DNA of 64,000 nt from CAWCUK01 sp963798775 (GTDB lineage: Bacteria > Bacteroidota > Ignavibacteria > Ignavibacteriales > Ignavibacteriaceae), in assembly GCA_963798775.1 (NCBI GenBank), contig CAWCUK010000001.1, positions 310,001 to 374,000 on the forward strand. The letters run 5' to 3'. Both the position numbers and the translations under genes were made by a program. Under the pieces are notes generated by a model. The model was given only the letters and a program-made list of their open reading frames with translations. It did no database searches and had not been told where the DNA came from. This document shows positions 44,414 through 53,769 of the stretch, in pieces (within the stretch, counting starts at the first letter, position 1; the number at the start of each line of letters is the position of its first letter).

Positions 44414-45379
44414 TTATTCTGATTTATAAAATACAAGTGCGGAAGCCCCTTTTATTCCGGCATCATTTTTAAGTTTTGCTGGAATCACATTTACTCTGGG
44501 TTTTAAAGGAGTTAAAACTCTTTCTTTAATCATTTCTTTTGTCGCGTTAAATAATGGTTCACCGAAACCGGCAACACCGCCGCCGATTATAAAATTGCTG
44601 ATATCCAATAAATTACTAACTGAGGCAAGTGCTGCGCCTAAATTTCTTCCCATTTCATGCACAATAGACTGAGCGAATTCATCATTATCTTCAGCTGCTT
44701 GCTGCATTAATCTCGGCGTAAGATTATTTACGTCGTGATTTATTAAAGCCCAAATTTTAGAATGCGGATGATCTTGAAGACGATTTTGAATTCTTCTAAC
44801 CAAATAATGATTTCCCAGGTAAGCTTCAATACAGCCGTGAGAGCCGCAATTACATTTAGGTCCATTAAGATCAATGGTAATATGGCCAACTTCACCTGCC
44901 GCTCCGAATTCTCCTCTAAAAATTTCTCTCTGCCATATTATTCCTCCGCCCACACCTGTTCCTAAAGTAACCATTACAAAATCTTTATATTTTTTCCCGG
45001 CGCCAAAAATCATTTCCCCAATTGCGGCGGCATTTGCGTCGTTCTCTACAAATACATCAATATCAAATTCTTTTTGTATTAGTTTGCCAAGATTTATTTT
45101 TTCCCAGCCGGGAAAGTTCGGGGGATTTTCAACAGTTCCTTTTTTAACAGATACAACTCCCGGCGAGCCAATTCCTATCCCTTGAATATTTACCTTTTTA
45201 TCCTGCAGTAATTCATAAATTCCCTTTTTAATCTGAGAAATTACACTTTTAGGTCCTTCTTCGGCAAGTGTATCAAGAGAAGCTTTTTTTATTATTTTAC
45301 CGCTCTGCGCAACTATTCCAAGTTTTATACTTGTCCCGCCTAAATCAACACCGATTGCATATTTTTCCGATTTCGCCAT
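44414..45379 (-). CDS. glk: ROK family kinase, probable glucokinase
   Basis: Cytoplasmic sugar kinase of 321 residues. It has the ATP-binding IGVDLGGTSIKLGIV, the sugar site VENDANAAAIGE, GTGVGGGIIWQ, and the ROK zinc motif GPKCNCGSHGCIEAYLG with HITID just before it (His and three Cys). The ELGHI/EVGHI segment and overall length match bacterial ROK glucokinases, which phosphorylate glucose to glucose-6-phosphate; other ROK substrates are possible. It is a single gene, with about 50-120 bases on each side. Confidence 0.82.
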   Translation of the reverse strand: MAKSEKYAIGVDLGGTSIKLGIVAQSGKIIKKASLDTLAEEGPKSVISQIKKGIYELLQDKKVNIQGIGIGSPGVVSVKKGTVENPPNFPGWEKINLGKLIQKEFDIDVFVENDANAAAIGEMIFGAGKKYKDFVMVTLGTGVGGGIIWQREIFRGEFGAAGEVGHITIDLNGPKCNCGSHGCIEAYLGNHYLVRRIQNRLQDHPHSKIWALINHDVNNLTPRLMQQAAEDNDEFAQSIVHEMGRNLGAALASVSNLLDISNFIIGGGVAGFGEPLFNATKEMIKERVLTPLKPRVNVIPAKLKNDAGIKGASALVFYKSE

Positions 45380-45500
45380 TAGCTTTTAATGTTTTGATTT
45401 TAAAAAAATTAGTTTACCTACGAATTTAATATATACGGATGATAATTAAAATTAATTATAATTTTAGTATGAGGTAGGTTAAATAAATTAACTATAAATT

Positions 45501-46112
45501 TTAGTTGCTAAATTCGGTATTTACAATCTTCAGCTCTTGCGGATATGTAATATCTCCCAAAGAAGATGTAACTGTCGGTTTTGCATATAAAGTAAGTTTT
45601 GAAGATGAGCCGTTATTCCCCCCGATTGCCAGTGCTAAATTAATTATTTGCTGATAGCTTTTGTCCTGAAAAAATTTTACAAGGTCCAGGTTTACTTGTA
45701 GGCCTATTGTAGTAATTTCACCGGTTCCCGGCACTGTAACAGGAGACGCTAAATTTCCGCTGATTGTTTCTTTATCGTCAATAACCAGATGCCATGGAAA
45801 TGATTTTAAAGTTGCGTTTGTTCTTTTATATCCGCCTGTTCCGTCATTTGGATTTTTTGCCTGAACATTAAGTACAAAAGAAACAGGCAAATTTCCCTGT
45901 GCAACCGCCGAAGATATTCTTAAAATTTCTTGTGCGTTAAAATCGCTAAATTTAGTTTTATTAGAAACAGAAACTCCGTTTAATGAAAGTCCGTTTACTT
46001 GTCCCAATTTAAATTTTAATCTGCCGATATTTACTAATGTTTGATAAACACTGCAGCTAATATTTGTGAACGCGAAAATTAGAACTATAATTAAAAAGTA
46101 GTGTTTCTTCAT
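45501..46112 (-). CDS. Hypothetical lipoprotein (LEA-like beta domain possible)
   Basis: A 203-residue protein with a signal peptide and a Cys at position 20 (FTNISC) that suits the looser lipobox of this phylum. The remaining sequence looks like a small beta-sandwich: it has LKFKLGQVNGLSLNGVSVS and a central VSFVLNVQAKNPNDGTGGYK segment that resembles late-embryogenesis-abundant type 2 (WHy) domains. That likeness is weak. It lies 12 bases after the Gfo/Idh/MocA gene and is probably in the same operon as the T9SS plug-like gene. Function unknown. Confidence 0.68.
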   Translation of the reverse strand: MKKHYFLIIVLIFAFTNISCSVYQTLVNIGRLKFKLGQVNGLSLNGVSVSNKTKFSDFNAQEILRISSAVAQGNLPVSFVLNVQAKNPNDGTGGYKRTNATLKSFPWHLVIDDKETISGNLASPVTVPGTGEITTIGLQVNLDLVKFFQDKSYQQIINLALAIGGNNGSSSKLTLYAKPTVTSSLGDITYPQELKIVNTEFSN

Positions 46113-46124
46113 TTCAACCTTCTG

Positions 46125-47123
46125 CTATATTTTCTGATTAACTTGAGATTCTTCAATTCTCTGTAAAATAGTATCCGCAACAATTAATGCTTTTAATCCG
46201 TCATTGCCGGAAACAACCGGTTTTGTTCTATTTAATACAGATTGAATAAATAACTCCAGCTCGTATTTAAGAGCGTTTACTTCTTTTATTTCAGGCTGTT
46301 CGTAAATAATCCGTTTTGCTTTATCTCCTATTCCTATTTCACCGAACGAAATTGTAGCCGAATTAATTCCTTCAGTAGAAGGTATTAATCTAAATACTTC
46401 CGAAACACCGGTTGTAAAATCTAAAGAAATATAATTATCACGTTGGAAAATCCTCATTTTTCTCATTTTCTTTTGTGATATGCGGCTTGCTGTAACATTA
46501 GCAACAGCACCGTTTTCAAACTGAATTCTCGCATTGGCAATATCAATTGAATTTGAAACAACCGCTACACCGCTTGCGTCTATTTGTTTAACATTGCTTT
46601 TTACTAAGCTTAAAATTATATCTATATCATGAATCATTAAATCTAAAACTACGGCAACGTCTGTTCCTCTAGGATTAAACTGAGCCAGCCGGTCGGTTTG
46701 AATAAACATCGGCTGATTAATATATTCTTCTATAGAAATTAATGCGGAATTAAATCTTTCTATATGTCCTACTTGAAGATTTAACTTTTTATAGTCGGCT
46801 AACTTTACAATTTCTTCCGCTTCAGGAATGGTTGCGGTTATAGGTTTTTCAATAAATACATGAATATTGTTTTCTAAACATTTTTTTGCTAGGCTGTAAT
46901 GCGCGCTGGTGGTAGCTGCTATAGAAACCGCTTCAACTTCGGCTAAAAGAGCATCTAATTTATCATAAAGTTTTACACCGAATTCATCGGCGGTAACCTT
47001 TGCTTGTAATTTATTTGAATCAAAAACTCCTATGAATTCACAACTTTCACTATGTGCAAGCATTTTGGAATGAAGTTTACCTAAATGTCCTGTGCCGATA
47101 ACACCTATTTTTAATTTTTCCAT
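46125..47123 (-). CDS. Gfo/Idh/MocA family oxidoreductase
   Basis: A 332-residue NAD(P)-dependent dehydrogenase. The N-terminal Rossmann domain has KIGVIGTGHLGKLHSKML, AVSIAATTSAHYSLAKKC and FIEKPITATIPEAEEI (Glu-Lys-Pro signature). The C-terminal domain includes DLMIHDIDIILSLVKSN, with the Asp/His pair of the active site. Substrates in this family are mostly sugars or sugar nucleotides and cannot be predicted. Flanking genes encode a lipoprotein and a T9SS plug-like protein, so envelope polysaccharide metabolism is possible. Confidence 0.85.
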   Translation of the reverse strand: MEKLKIGVIGTGHLGKLHSKMLAHSESCEFIGVFDSNKLQAKVTADEFGVKLYDKLDALLAEVEAVSIAATTSAHYSLAKKCLENNIHVFIEKPITATIPEAEEIVKLADYKKLNLQVGHIERFNSALISIEEYINQPMFIQTDRLAQFNPRGTDVAVVLDLMIHDIDIILSLVKSNVKQIDASGVAVVSNSIDIANARIQFENGAVANVTASRISQKKMRKMRIFQRDNYISLDFTTGVSEVFRLIPSTEGINSATISFGEIGIGDKAKRIIYEQPEIKEVNALKYELELFIQSVLNRTKPVVSGNDGLKALIVADTILQRIEESQVNQKI

Positions 47124-47151
47124 AAAGCAATTTTATTTCTTTTTGATTTTG

Positions 47152-48399
47152 TTATTTACTTAAAATTCGGTTGTAACCGATTATTCTGTCATAACCGCCT
47201 TTATCGGGATCATTATAATAAAGGAATACATGATAATCATTTACTGTTTCCCATGAATTTCCTTCCAGTATATACCAATCGGGATTTTTAATTTTACCGT
47301 TTATTAAATCCGCAGTTACATATTGATAATCGTAAATTCCCCGTTTTAGCTGAACCGAAATTTTATAAACTCCGTAATTATTTTCCATTTCATATTCGGG
47401 AAGAATCTGCCAATTATTAAACGCACCGACAAGAAAAATATTTCCCGTAACATCTCCGGGCGGACGAATTGAAAAATCAACATTTAAATAAGTGGCAAAA
47501 TCATTTTTGTAGAAGGTTAATTTTGATCCGCCATTTAAATCCCTTGGCTCTTCTTTAAAGAAACGGGAATATTCCAGTCCGTCAAATTGCGCGCGTACAT
47601 TTTCCGAATTAAATTTATTAATATTTCTTGTGTCGGTTTCCCGGTATTCATTTCCGGGACGAATATCTCTAGCGGTAAAAGTAAATTTTCTGTCGCCGTT
47701 CCAATAAAACTGCCTTTGATTCGTATTAAAATTTTTATCTACAATAACCGGATAATCAAATTTTTGATTTTCAATTATTTCTAAATGATCAACAAAAGTT
47801 GGAAACATTTTTTGCGGCAAATTAAATTCGCTTGTAATATTATATACTTTGGCCATATCTGCCGGAAAATAAGTTTTATCTTCCAGTTGTTCTCTTTTTA
47901 AGCTTGTTGAAATTTTAATATCATCAAGAATCACAACAAATTTTCCGGAAGCATAAACTTTAGTTGTGTCTTGAGAATCAGTTATATAAAACCGCCATTT
48001 ACCTGAAAAAGGGAAATCCACATAATCATTCCTATCGGGAAAAGTGCCGTAGTAATTATAATTAGCTTCTTTAACTGTGGCGGGTAAAGAAGCATAACTT
48101 AAATTATAAGCAATGTTTTTACCCTGGTTTAACAGGAAAAGATTCTGATACGGTTTCCAATCGCGGTCGCAAAATCTAAAAACAATAACTAAATTCGGTT
48201 CATACGGAGCGGCCACATCAAATTCAATACTTAAATATCTGTTATTTTCTCTTTGCGGAGTAATTACAGGAAGTGAAGCTTCATTATCTGCCGCAAACGC
48301 TTTCAGACTTTTTATTTCTAATTTCTGAGGAAATATGGAAGAGAAAGCAAAAAAAGAAATCAGAATAATAGGAAAGATTTTACTTAAAACTTTATTCAT
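47152..48399 (-). CDS. DUF5103-type protein, T9SS plug-like, with a carbohydrate-binding-like C-terminal region
   Basis: A 415-residue exported protein with signal peptide (to about residue 25). The N-terminal half contains EFDVAAPYEPNLVIVFRFCD followed by RDWKPYQNLFLLNQGKNI, resembling DUF5103, the family of the Plug protein that closes the SprA translocon of the type IX secretion system. The C-terminal part has GNIFLVGAFNNWQILPEYEM, a pattern of glycogen-binding/CBM48 modules. The first assignment rests on pattern likeness, so the T9SS role is an inference, strengthened by a T9SS cargo protein elsewhere in the window. The ATG overlaps the preceding stop by one base. Confidence 0.68.
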   Translation of the reverse strand: MNKVLSKIFPIILISFFAFSSIFPQKLEIKSLKAFAADNEASLPVITPQRENNRYLSIEFDVAAPYEPNLVIVFRFCDRDWKPYQNLFLLNQGKNIAYNLSYASLPATVKEANYNYYGTFPDRNDYVDFPFSGKWRFYITDSQDTTKVYASGKFVVILDDIKISTSLKREQLEDKTYFPADMAKVYNITSEFNLPQKMFPTFVDHLEIIENQKFDYPVIVDKNFNTNQRQFYWNGDRKFTFTARDIRPGNEYRETDTRNINKFNSENVRAQFDGLEYSRFFKEEPRDLNGGSKLTFYKNDFATYLNVDFSIRPPGDVTGNIFLVGAFNNWQILPEYEMENNYGVYKISVQLKRGIYDYQYVTADLINGKIKNPDWYILEGNSWETVNDYHVFLYYNDPDKGGYDRIIGYNRILSK

Positions 48400-48638
48400 T
48401 AGATATTAAAAATTTCCGCGCATTTTATGGAAGAATAAGGGACAAAAATCGTTATTTTCTGTTTTTCTCTTTCCGCTTCCAGAAGCAGCCCATCATCAAA
48501 AGCATCAACTAATCTTCCGGTTTTAAAAACTATTTCATAAATGGGTGAATTTGATTTCGGATCTATTGTAAGTCCGTAATTTTCGTGCATAGTTAAATTC
48601 AGCATTTTTCCTTTAAAACGAGACCAATCTAACTTCAT
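48399..48638 (-). CDS. Hypothetical 79-residue protein
   Basis: A small soluble protein with a basic start (MKLDWSRFKGK), no signal peptide or cysteine cluster (one Cys near the end), and a beta-rich pattern such as PIYEIVFKTGRLVDAFDDGLL. I do not recognise it. Its stop overlaps the ATG of the plug-like gene by one base, and it follows the 242-residue exported protein by 13 bases. Tight spacing on both sides supports a real gene in one transcript. Confidence 0.62.
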   Translation of the reverse strand: MKLDWSRFKGKMLNLTMHENYGLTIDPKSNSPIYEIVFKTGRLVDAFDDGLLLEAEREKQKITIFVPYSSIKCAEIFNI

Positions 48639-48651
48639 AATAAATATACCT

Positions 48652-49353
48652 CTACTTTAGTAAATCATTTAATTTAGTTTTGAATTTATCTATATCTAAA
48701 CAAAGATAATATTTCTTTAAAAACTGCTTCGCCGCGGTTTGTTCTCCGGCATGAATATAATTTACATAAACTGCTGCAATAGCCCCCAGAGCTTTTCTGG
48801 AAGTTTCACAATTTACTTTACCTCCGAATAAATTTTCAAGATAATCCATTATGTCTTCATTTTCAGAAATAAATAAATTATAAATTTCATCATTAGCCGA
48901 AACAATTTTTCCGTCACTAAACTTCCAGCAGTTTAGGGGACTAAAATTGTAGTCGGGATCCTCGTTAAATTGATCAAAATCAGAATTTCCCGTTACAAGT
49001 ATAATTCCATCTATTTCTTCCGATTCGGTTTCAAATGGTTCGGTTAAACCTGAATAAATTGAATCGGCAAGATAAAAGGAATCAATTGTGTTATAAATAT
49101 AATATGTATAAAAATTATTTCCGCTTATTAGTGAAGAATCCTGCACTACTAATTCATCTAATCCATCATTATCCAAATCAATAGAATTTGGAACCGGATT
49201 TGAAAAATATTGTTCGTAAACCTGGTTTTGTAAAGTATCCGTTACCTCAAGTTTATTCCCGTTAAATTTGGCTGTAAAACTATCAAATTTAAATTCCTGG
49301 CCGAAAAGAAGAGATGAATATGTTAAAACAACAATAAATAAATATTTTTTCAT
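48652..49353 (-). CDS. Hypothetical exported protein
   Basis: The start at 49353 is chosen because it gives a signal peptide (MKKYLFIVVLTYSSLLFGQ); an upstream in-frame codon at 49380 adds a non-signal-like head. The 233-residue protein is acidic. It has the stretch SIDLDNDGLDELVVQDSSLI, an Asp-rich loop of the DxDxDG type seen in calcium-binding or FG-GAP/VCBS-like repeats. A C-terminal helical part contains KQFLKKYYLCLDID. I do not recognise a family. It heads the minus-strand set with the plug-like and oxidoreductase genes. Confidence 0.65.
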   Translation of the reverse strand: MKKYLFIVVLTYSSLLFGQEFKFDSFTAKFNGNKLEVTDTLQNQVYEQYFSNPVPNSIDLDNDGLDELVVQDSSLISGNNFYTYYIYNTIDSFYLADSIYSGLTEPFETESEEIDGIILVTGNSDFDQFNEDPDYNFSPLNCWKFSDGKIVSANDEIYNLFISENEDIMDYLENLFGGKVNCETSRKALGAIAAVYVNYIHAGEQTAAKQFLKKYYLCLDIDKFKTKLNDLLK

Positions 49354-49629
49354 TGCGGATACGCAGTTGTGAATAATCAATACAAATATACTCTATTAAA
49401 ATTTATTTATCAGTAAGAAGATTGTAACTTTTTGTAAACGGAAAATTTGAAGAAGTTTTAGATAATACTTTCCTGTTTATGAAGTAAAAAATATATTTTG
49501 AATATAGATTAAATATTGAGGCTTTAAACAAGGATAAAATGATGACAGTAAAATCTAAGTAAGTTGGGGGTAAATTATAGCGGAAGAGAAAGTAAAAAAG
49601 GAATCAGAAACGGAAACGGCTAAAAATAA

Positions 49630-49664
49630 TAGGGAAAGTAGAATATATATTTCTGCTTTCCCTA
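49630..49664 (-). terminator. Terminator downstream of pntB
   Basis: TAGGGAAAGTAGAA (49630-49643) and TTCTGCTTTCCCTA (49651-49664) form a 14-bp stem with one mismatch-or-wobble. On the minus strand a T-rich run follows, 14 bases after the pntB stop. The remaining 250 bases between here and 49353 show nothing else I can support. Confidence 0.72.
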
Positions 49665-49677
49665 AATATTTTACTCT

Positions 49678-51066
49678 TTACAGATTTTTAATTTCGTTTG
49701 TAAGTTTTGTTATTGCGTCTTTAGCATCACCGAAGTACATCAGTGAATTAGGTTTGAAGAATAATTCATTTTCAATTCCCGCATAACCGGGATTTAATGA
49801 TCTCTTATTAATAATCACTGTTTTTGCATAATCAACATTTAAAATCGGCATGCCGTAAATAGGACTATTGTGGTCATGCCGCGCGGCAGGATTAACAACA
49901 TCATTCGCGCCGACAATTAATGCGATGTCAGTATTACTGAAATCATCATTAATATCTTCAAGAGCAAAAAGTTTATCGTAAGGTACATTTGCTTCGGCTA
50001 AAAGAACATTCATATGTCCGGGCATTCTACCGGCAACCGGATGAATTGCAAAACGAACATTTATATTCTTCTTTTCTAAAATATTCATCAAATCTCTAAT
50101 TGCATGCTGTGCTTGCGCAACCGCCATTCCATACCCCGGAACTATAATTACACTACTGGCAGCATCAAAAAGCATTGCGGCCTCTTCTGCGTCAACAGAT
50201 TTAACATCGCCATGCTGAGCAGTAGCACCTTCAGCAGCAGCGCCGCCGCCGGAACCTGCGGAAGCCCAGCCGCCTAAAAGAACGTTCATTAAAGAGCGAT
50301 TCATTCCACGGCACATGATTAATGTTAAAATAATTCCGGAGGCACCGACTAAAGCGCCGGCAATAATTAATTCATTATTCTGCAATACAAATCCTGTTGT
50401 TGCGGCCGCAATTCCGGAATAAGAATTAAGAAGTGAGACTGCAACCGGCATATCCGCGCCGCCGATAGGAAGAACAAGCAGAACGCCTAAAATTAGAGAA
50501 ACACCCACAATAACTAAAAGCATCACAGGCATTCCGGGATTTATTACAACATAAACTCCTGCCGCAATTACGAATAAAAGCAGAATAGCATTTATAGGAT
50601 GCTGAAGCGGATATTTAACAACTTTTCCGGTTACAAGACCTTGAAGTTTTCCGAAAGCTATTAAAGAACCGGTAAAAGTAACTCCTCCGATTAATAAACT
50701 TAAAATAATAGCTACTCCGGTATTAACAGGAATGACGGGTTCAAGTTTATAATATTCGGCAATAGCGACTAATAATGAAGCACCGCCGCCGAAACCATTC
50801 AATAATCCCACCATCTGGGGCATTCCGGTCATTTCAACTTTTATTGCCATTATCGCACCGATTAAGGAACCAATTACTACACCGATAATTATCCATTCAA
50901 AGGTTAAAACATGTTTATCTAATAAAGTAACAATTATGGCAAGCAACATTCCTATTGCGGCGTAAAGATTTCCCTGACGCGCAGTTTTAGGCGAACCTAA
51001 TTTTTTAATTCCGAATATGAAAAAAATTGAAGAAATAAGATAAGTAATCTCAATAGCTGTATTCAT
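49678..51066 (-). CDS. pntB: NAD(P) transhydrogenase subunit beta
   Basis: Membrane subunit of the proton-translocating transhydrogenase, which uses the proton motive force to move hydride from NADH to NADP+. The 462 residues have about nine membrane segments in the first 260 residues and a soluble NADP(H)-binding domain III with VIIVPGYGMAVAQAQHAIRD, GRMPGHMNVLLAEANVPYDK and NDVVNPAARHDHNSPIYGMP. It starts seven bases after the corrected pntA2 stop. With the two genes upstream it forms a three-subunit arrangement as in Rhodospirillum. Confidence 0.96.
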   Translation of the reverse strand: MNTAIEITYLISSIFFIFGIKKLGSPKTARQGNLYAAIGMLLAIIVTLLDKHVLTFEWIIIGVVIGSLIGAIMAIKVEMTGMPQMVGLLNGFGGGASLLVAIAEYYKLEPVIPVNTGVAIILSLLIGGVTFTGSLIAFGKLQGLVTGKVVKYPLQHPINAILLLFVIAAGVYVVINPGMPVMLLVIVGVSLILGVLLVLPIGGADMPVAVSLLNSYSGIAAATTGFVLQNNELIIAGALVGASGIILTLIMCRGMNRSLMNVLLGGWASAGSGGGAAAEGATAQHGDVKSVDAEEAAMLFDAASSVIIVPGYGMAVAQAQHAIRDLMNILEKKNINVRFAIHPVAGRMPGHMNVLLAEANVPYDKLFALEDINDDFSNTDIALIVGANDVVNPAARHDHNSPIYGMPILNVDYAKTVIINKRSLNPGYAGIENELFFKPNSLMYFGDAKDAITKLTNEIKNL

Positions 51067-51073
51067 TTTTCAC

Positions 51074-51356
51074 TCACTTCTTTTTGAACATTTTGAGCAT
51101 TCTGTCGGTTACCATAAATCCGCCGACTACATTTATCATTGCAAATATTATTGCTAATAATCCAAGAATTGTACTTATAGTAAATTCGTTCCATCCCGGC
51201 ACTAAGTAAAGCCCCGATAATTGTGATTCCGGAAATAGCGTTTGAACCGGACATTAACGGTGTGTGCAGAGTTGGCGGCACTTTTGTAATAAGCTCAAAA
51301 CCTACGAATATAGCCAGCACAAAAACGTAGATTAACATTAAGAAATTTCCGTCCAT
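51074..51356 (-). pseudogene. pntA2: NAD(P) transhydrogenase alpha-2 (membrane) subunit, one-base frameshift
   Basis: Small membrane subunit of transhydrogenase. The first frame opens MDGNFLMLIYVFVLAIFVGF, then LITKVPPTLHTPLMSGSNAI and ITIIGALLSAGMERIYYK, after which it is nonsense. A +1 step at about 51194 gives GWNEFTISTILGLLAIIFAM, then NVVGGFMVTDRMLKMFKKK and a TGA at 51074-51076, the family's normal end at 93 residues. So the gene is broken by one extra base in this sequence. The flanking pntA1 and pntB frames are intact, which favours a sequencing indel. Confidence 0.88.
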
Positions 51357-51400
51357 AATTTATCCTTTTTATTTCTACAGATAAAAGTTTGGTAAAATAA

Positions 51401-52546
51401 TTATTTTAAAAGTTCTTTTATTCTTGAATTTATGACTTCATTATTATGTGTAATTAATGCGCCCTTTACTATTTCGTCTTCTAGATTTAGTTGAATATTC
51501 CCCTCTTTACTTATATGCATAAGCAAACTTTGAATATTTTTAGAATACATCTCGCTTGCGTGATACGGAACTAAACTAGGCAGGTTAGGCTCTCCGATAA
51601 TTGTTGCACCGTATTTTTTAACCGTTTTCCCTTTTTCGCTAACTTCGCAATTCCCGCCGAATTCAACCGCCATATCAAGAACAACACTTCCCTCTTTCAT
51701 ATTTCTTACCATCTCTTCCGTAACAAGAATCGGTGCTTTTTTACCGGGAACAAGCGCTGTTGTTATAACAATATCTGCTTCGGTAACATGTTTAAAAGTT
51801 AATTCTTTCTGTTTTTTTAAGAAATCTTCGGAAGCCTCTTTTGCATAACCTCTTTCATCCTGCATTGAAGCATCGGTTTCAACTTCAATAAATCGGCCGC
51901 CGAGACTTTCTACTTCTTCCTTAACGGCAGGACGAATATCGGAAACTTCAACCACAGCACCCAATCTTTTTGCGGTTCCCAAAGCTTGCAGACCGGCAAC
52001 TCCAGCTCCCATTATTACAACGCGAGCAGGCGAAATTGTGCCGGCCGCAGTCATCATAAGCGGGAAAATTTTCCCGAGTAAATTTGCTGTCATTAGTACA
52101 CTTTTATATCCCGCTATATTTGCCTGCGAACTTAAGGCATCCATTTTTTGCGCGAGTGTAGTTCGCGGAATCATATCCATCGAGAAAACATTTATTCCTT
52201 TTTCGGCGCATTCTTTGGCAAGTTCGGAATAGTGGAGCGGATAAAGAAATGTTATTAAAAATGAACCTTTTTTAATTAGGTCAGTTTCACTTTTATTCAA
52301 TATAGGATTATCTAAAGGACGCTGTACTTTTAGAATAATATCGGCAGAGGAAAATAAATCTTCCGTGCTATCAATAATTTTAGCGCCGGCTGCTGCATAT
52401 TTTTTATTAGTAAAACCGGCTTTTAATCCGGCATTATTTTCAATATTTATTTGAAAACCCGCTTTAATAAGTTTTGCGGCAACATCCGGAGTTAAAGCTA
52501 CTCTGTTTTCTCCGGCAAGTATTTCTTTTGGAACAGCTATAATCAA
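51401..52546 (-). CDS. pntA: NAD(P) transhydrogenase alpha-1 subunit (NAD-binding)
   Basis: Soluble NAD(H)-binding domain I of the transhydrogenase, 381 residues, related to alanine dehydrogenase. Motifs: AVPKEILAGENRVALTPDVA at the N-terminus, VLMTANLLGKIFPLMMTAAG, the nucleotide loop VVIMGAGVAGLQALGTAKRLGA (shown in part here: VIMGAGVAGLQALGTAK), EVSDIRPAVKEEVESLGG and VTEADIVITTALVPGKKAPI. The start is TTG at 52546, with AGGAG upstream. It is the first gene of the three-gene set with pntA2 and pntB. Confidence 0.95.
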   Translation of the reverse strand: MIIAVPKEILAGENRVALTPDVAAKLIKAGFQINIENNAGLKAGFTNKKYAAAGAKIIDSTEDLFSSADIILKVQRPLDNPILNKSETDLIKKGSFLITFLYPLHYSELAKECAEKGINVFSMDMIPRTTLAQKMDALSSQANIAGYKSVLMTANLLGKIFPLMMTAAGTISPARVVIMGAGVAGLQALGTAKRLGAVVEVSDIRPAVKEEVESLGGRFIEVETDASMQDERGYAKEASEDFLKKQKELTFKHVTEADIVITTALVPGKKAPILVTEEMVRNMKEGSVVLDMAVEFGGNCEVSEKGKTVKKYGATIIGEPNLPSLVPYHASEMYSKNIQSLLMHISKEGNIQLNLEDEIVKGALITHNNEVINSRIKELLK

Positions 52547-52674
52547 AGTAAAATTCTCCTATGATGTTTTTTTTTAATTTCAAAAGTAGAATTATAAAAC
52601 ATAATAGAATTATGAGAAAAATGAAACCGGAACTAAAGAAAAGATGACAGGTTTTTTATAAAAGATTAAATGAC

Positions 52675-52699
52675 GCGGAAATGTTTTTGAAATTTCCGC
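52675..52699 (-). terminator. Hairpin after the agmatine deiminase gene, possible terminator
   Basis: GCGGAAAT (52675-52682) and ATTTCCGC (52692-52699) form a perfect 8-bp stem with a 9-base loop, just after the aguA stop. No immediate T-run follows on the minus strand, so it may be a weak terminator or an mRNA-end hairpin. Confidence 0.38.
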
Positions 52700-52707
52700 A
52701 CTAAAAT

Positions 52708-53766
52708 TTAAAGAGGTTGTTCGTGGGTTAAACAATGAATTGTGCCCAAGCCCCAAACTAAATCGACCGCATGAATACCTACAATTTTTCTATCGGGGAA
52801 GAATTCGGCTAAAATTCCCAGAGCAATTCGATCGTTCGAATCGTTAAAAGTTGGAACAAGAACTGCCGAATTAGATATATAAAAGTTAGCATAACTTGCC
52901 GGAAGCCTTTCTCCTTTATAAAGAACCGGAGACGGCATGGGAAGTTCTACCACATTTAATTTACTTCCGTCTTCCAACTTTGCATCAACTAAACGTTCAC
53001 GGTTTTCTTTTAACGGTAAATAATTTTTATCAGTCTGATCCTTTTCTTGCACTAGTACAACTGTATTTTTGTTTACGAATCTACAAAGATCATCAACATG
53101 ACCGTGCGTATCATCTCCGGCAATTCCCTTGCCTAGCCAAATTACATTTTTTATTCCGAGATAATTTTGAAATACTTCTTCATAATCATTTTTTGTAAAG
53201 CCGGGATTTCTTACCTGGAGTTCCGGGTGCATTAAACATTCTTCTGTTGTTATTAAAGTTCCGCTTCCGTTTATATCAATGCTGCCACCTTCCAACACAA
53301 CTTGTTTTTTTTTATGATAAGGAATTATGAATTCTTTATTCGATTTTTCGGAAATAAACTTAGGCAGTCGTTCATCTTTTCTGAAGTTATCGTATTTGGC
53401 CCAAGCGTTAAATTTAAAATTTACTAAAGCTGTTTCACCGGTTTCATTATTTTTAACAAACGCTGGCCCGGAATCTCTAAGCCAGCCTCTATTTGTTTCA
53501 AAAATAGAAAATTCAATATTCTCCATACTTACATTTGAATCAACCAGAACTTTTGCGGCCTTCTGTTTATGTTTTTCAGATTCGATAATGATTTTTACCG
53601 TTTCACCGGAACTTATATACCGGGCAATTTCGGCGTATACATAAGGAATCGGGGTGAATTTTCCCGGCCAGTCCTCTTTATTATGCGGCCACCCAATCCA
53701 AGTTGCTTCATGTTTTTCCCACTCCGCGGGAATTCTATATGAATTTATTTTAGAAGTATTCGGCAT
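52708..53766 (-). CDS. aguA: Agmatine deiminase
   Basis: Hydrolyses agmatine to N-carbamoylputrescine and ammonia, in the putrescine pathway that starts from arginine. The 352-residue guanidine-modifying enzyme begins with RIPAEWEKHEATWIGWPHNK and carries LRDSGPAFVKNN, EGGSIDINGSGTLITTEECL, KGIAGDDTHGHVDDLCRFVN (catalytic His and Asp), and the C-terminal nucleophile Cys in GLGTIHCLTHEQP. Its neighbour, starting three bases upstream, encodes the next enzyme of the pathway. Confidence 0.96.
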   Translation of the reverse strand: MPNTSKINSYRIPAEWEKHEATWIGWPHNKEDWPGKFTPIPYVYAEIARYISSGETVKIIIESEKHKQKAAKVLVDSNVSMENIEFSIFETNRGWLRDSGPAFVKNNETGETALVNFKFNAWAKYDNFRKDERLPKFISEKSNKEFIIPYHKKKQVVLEGGSIDINGSGTLITTEECLMHPELQVRNPGFTKNDYEEVFQNYLGIKNVIWLGKGIAGDDTHGHVDDLCRFVNKNTVVLVQEKDQTDKNYLPLKENRERLVDAKLEDGSKLNVVELPMPSPVLYKGERLPASYANFYISNSAVLVPTFNDSNDRIALGILAEFFPDRKIVGIHAVDLVWGLGTIHCLTHEQPL

Positions 53767-53769
53767 ATT

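Noticed and set aside
52676..52705. Strong intrinsic terminator after aguA
   Set aside because: The 8-bp stem lacks a following T-run, so it is listed only as a possible terminator.
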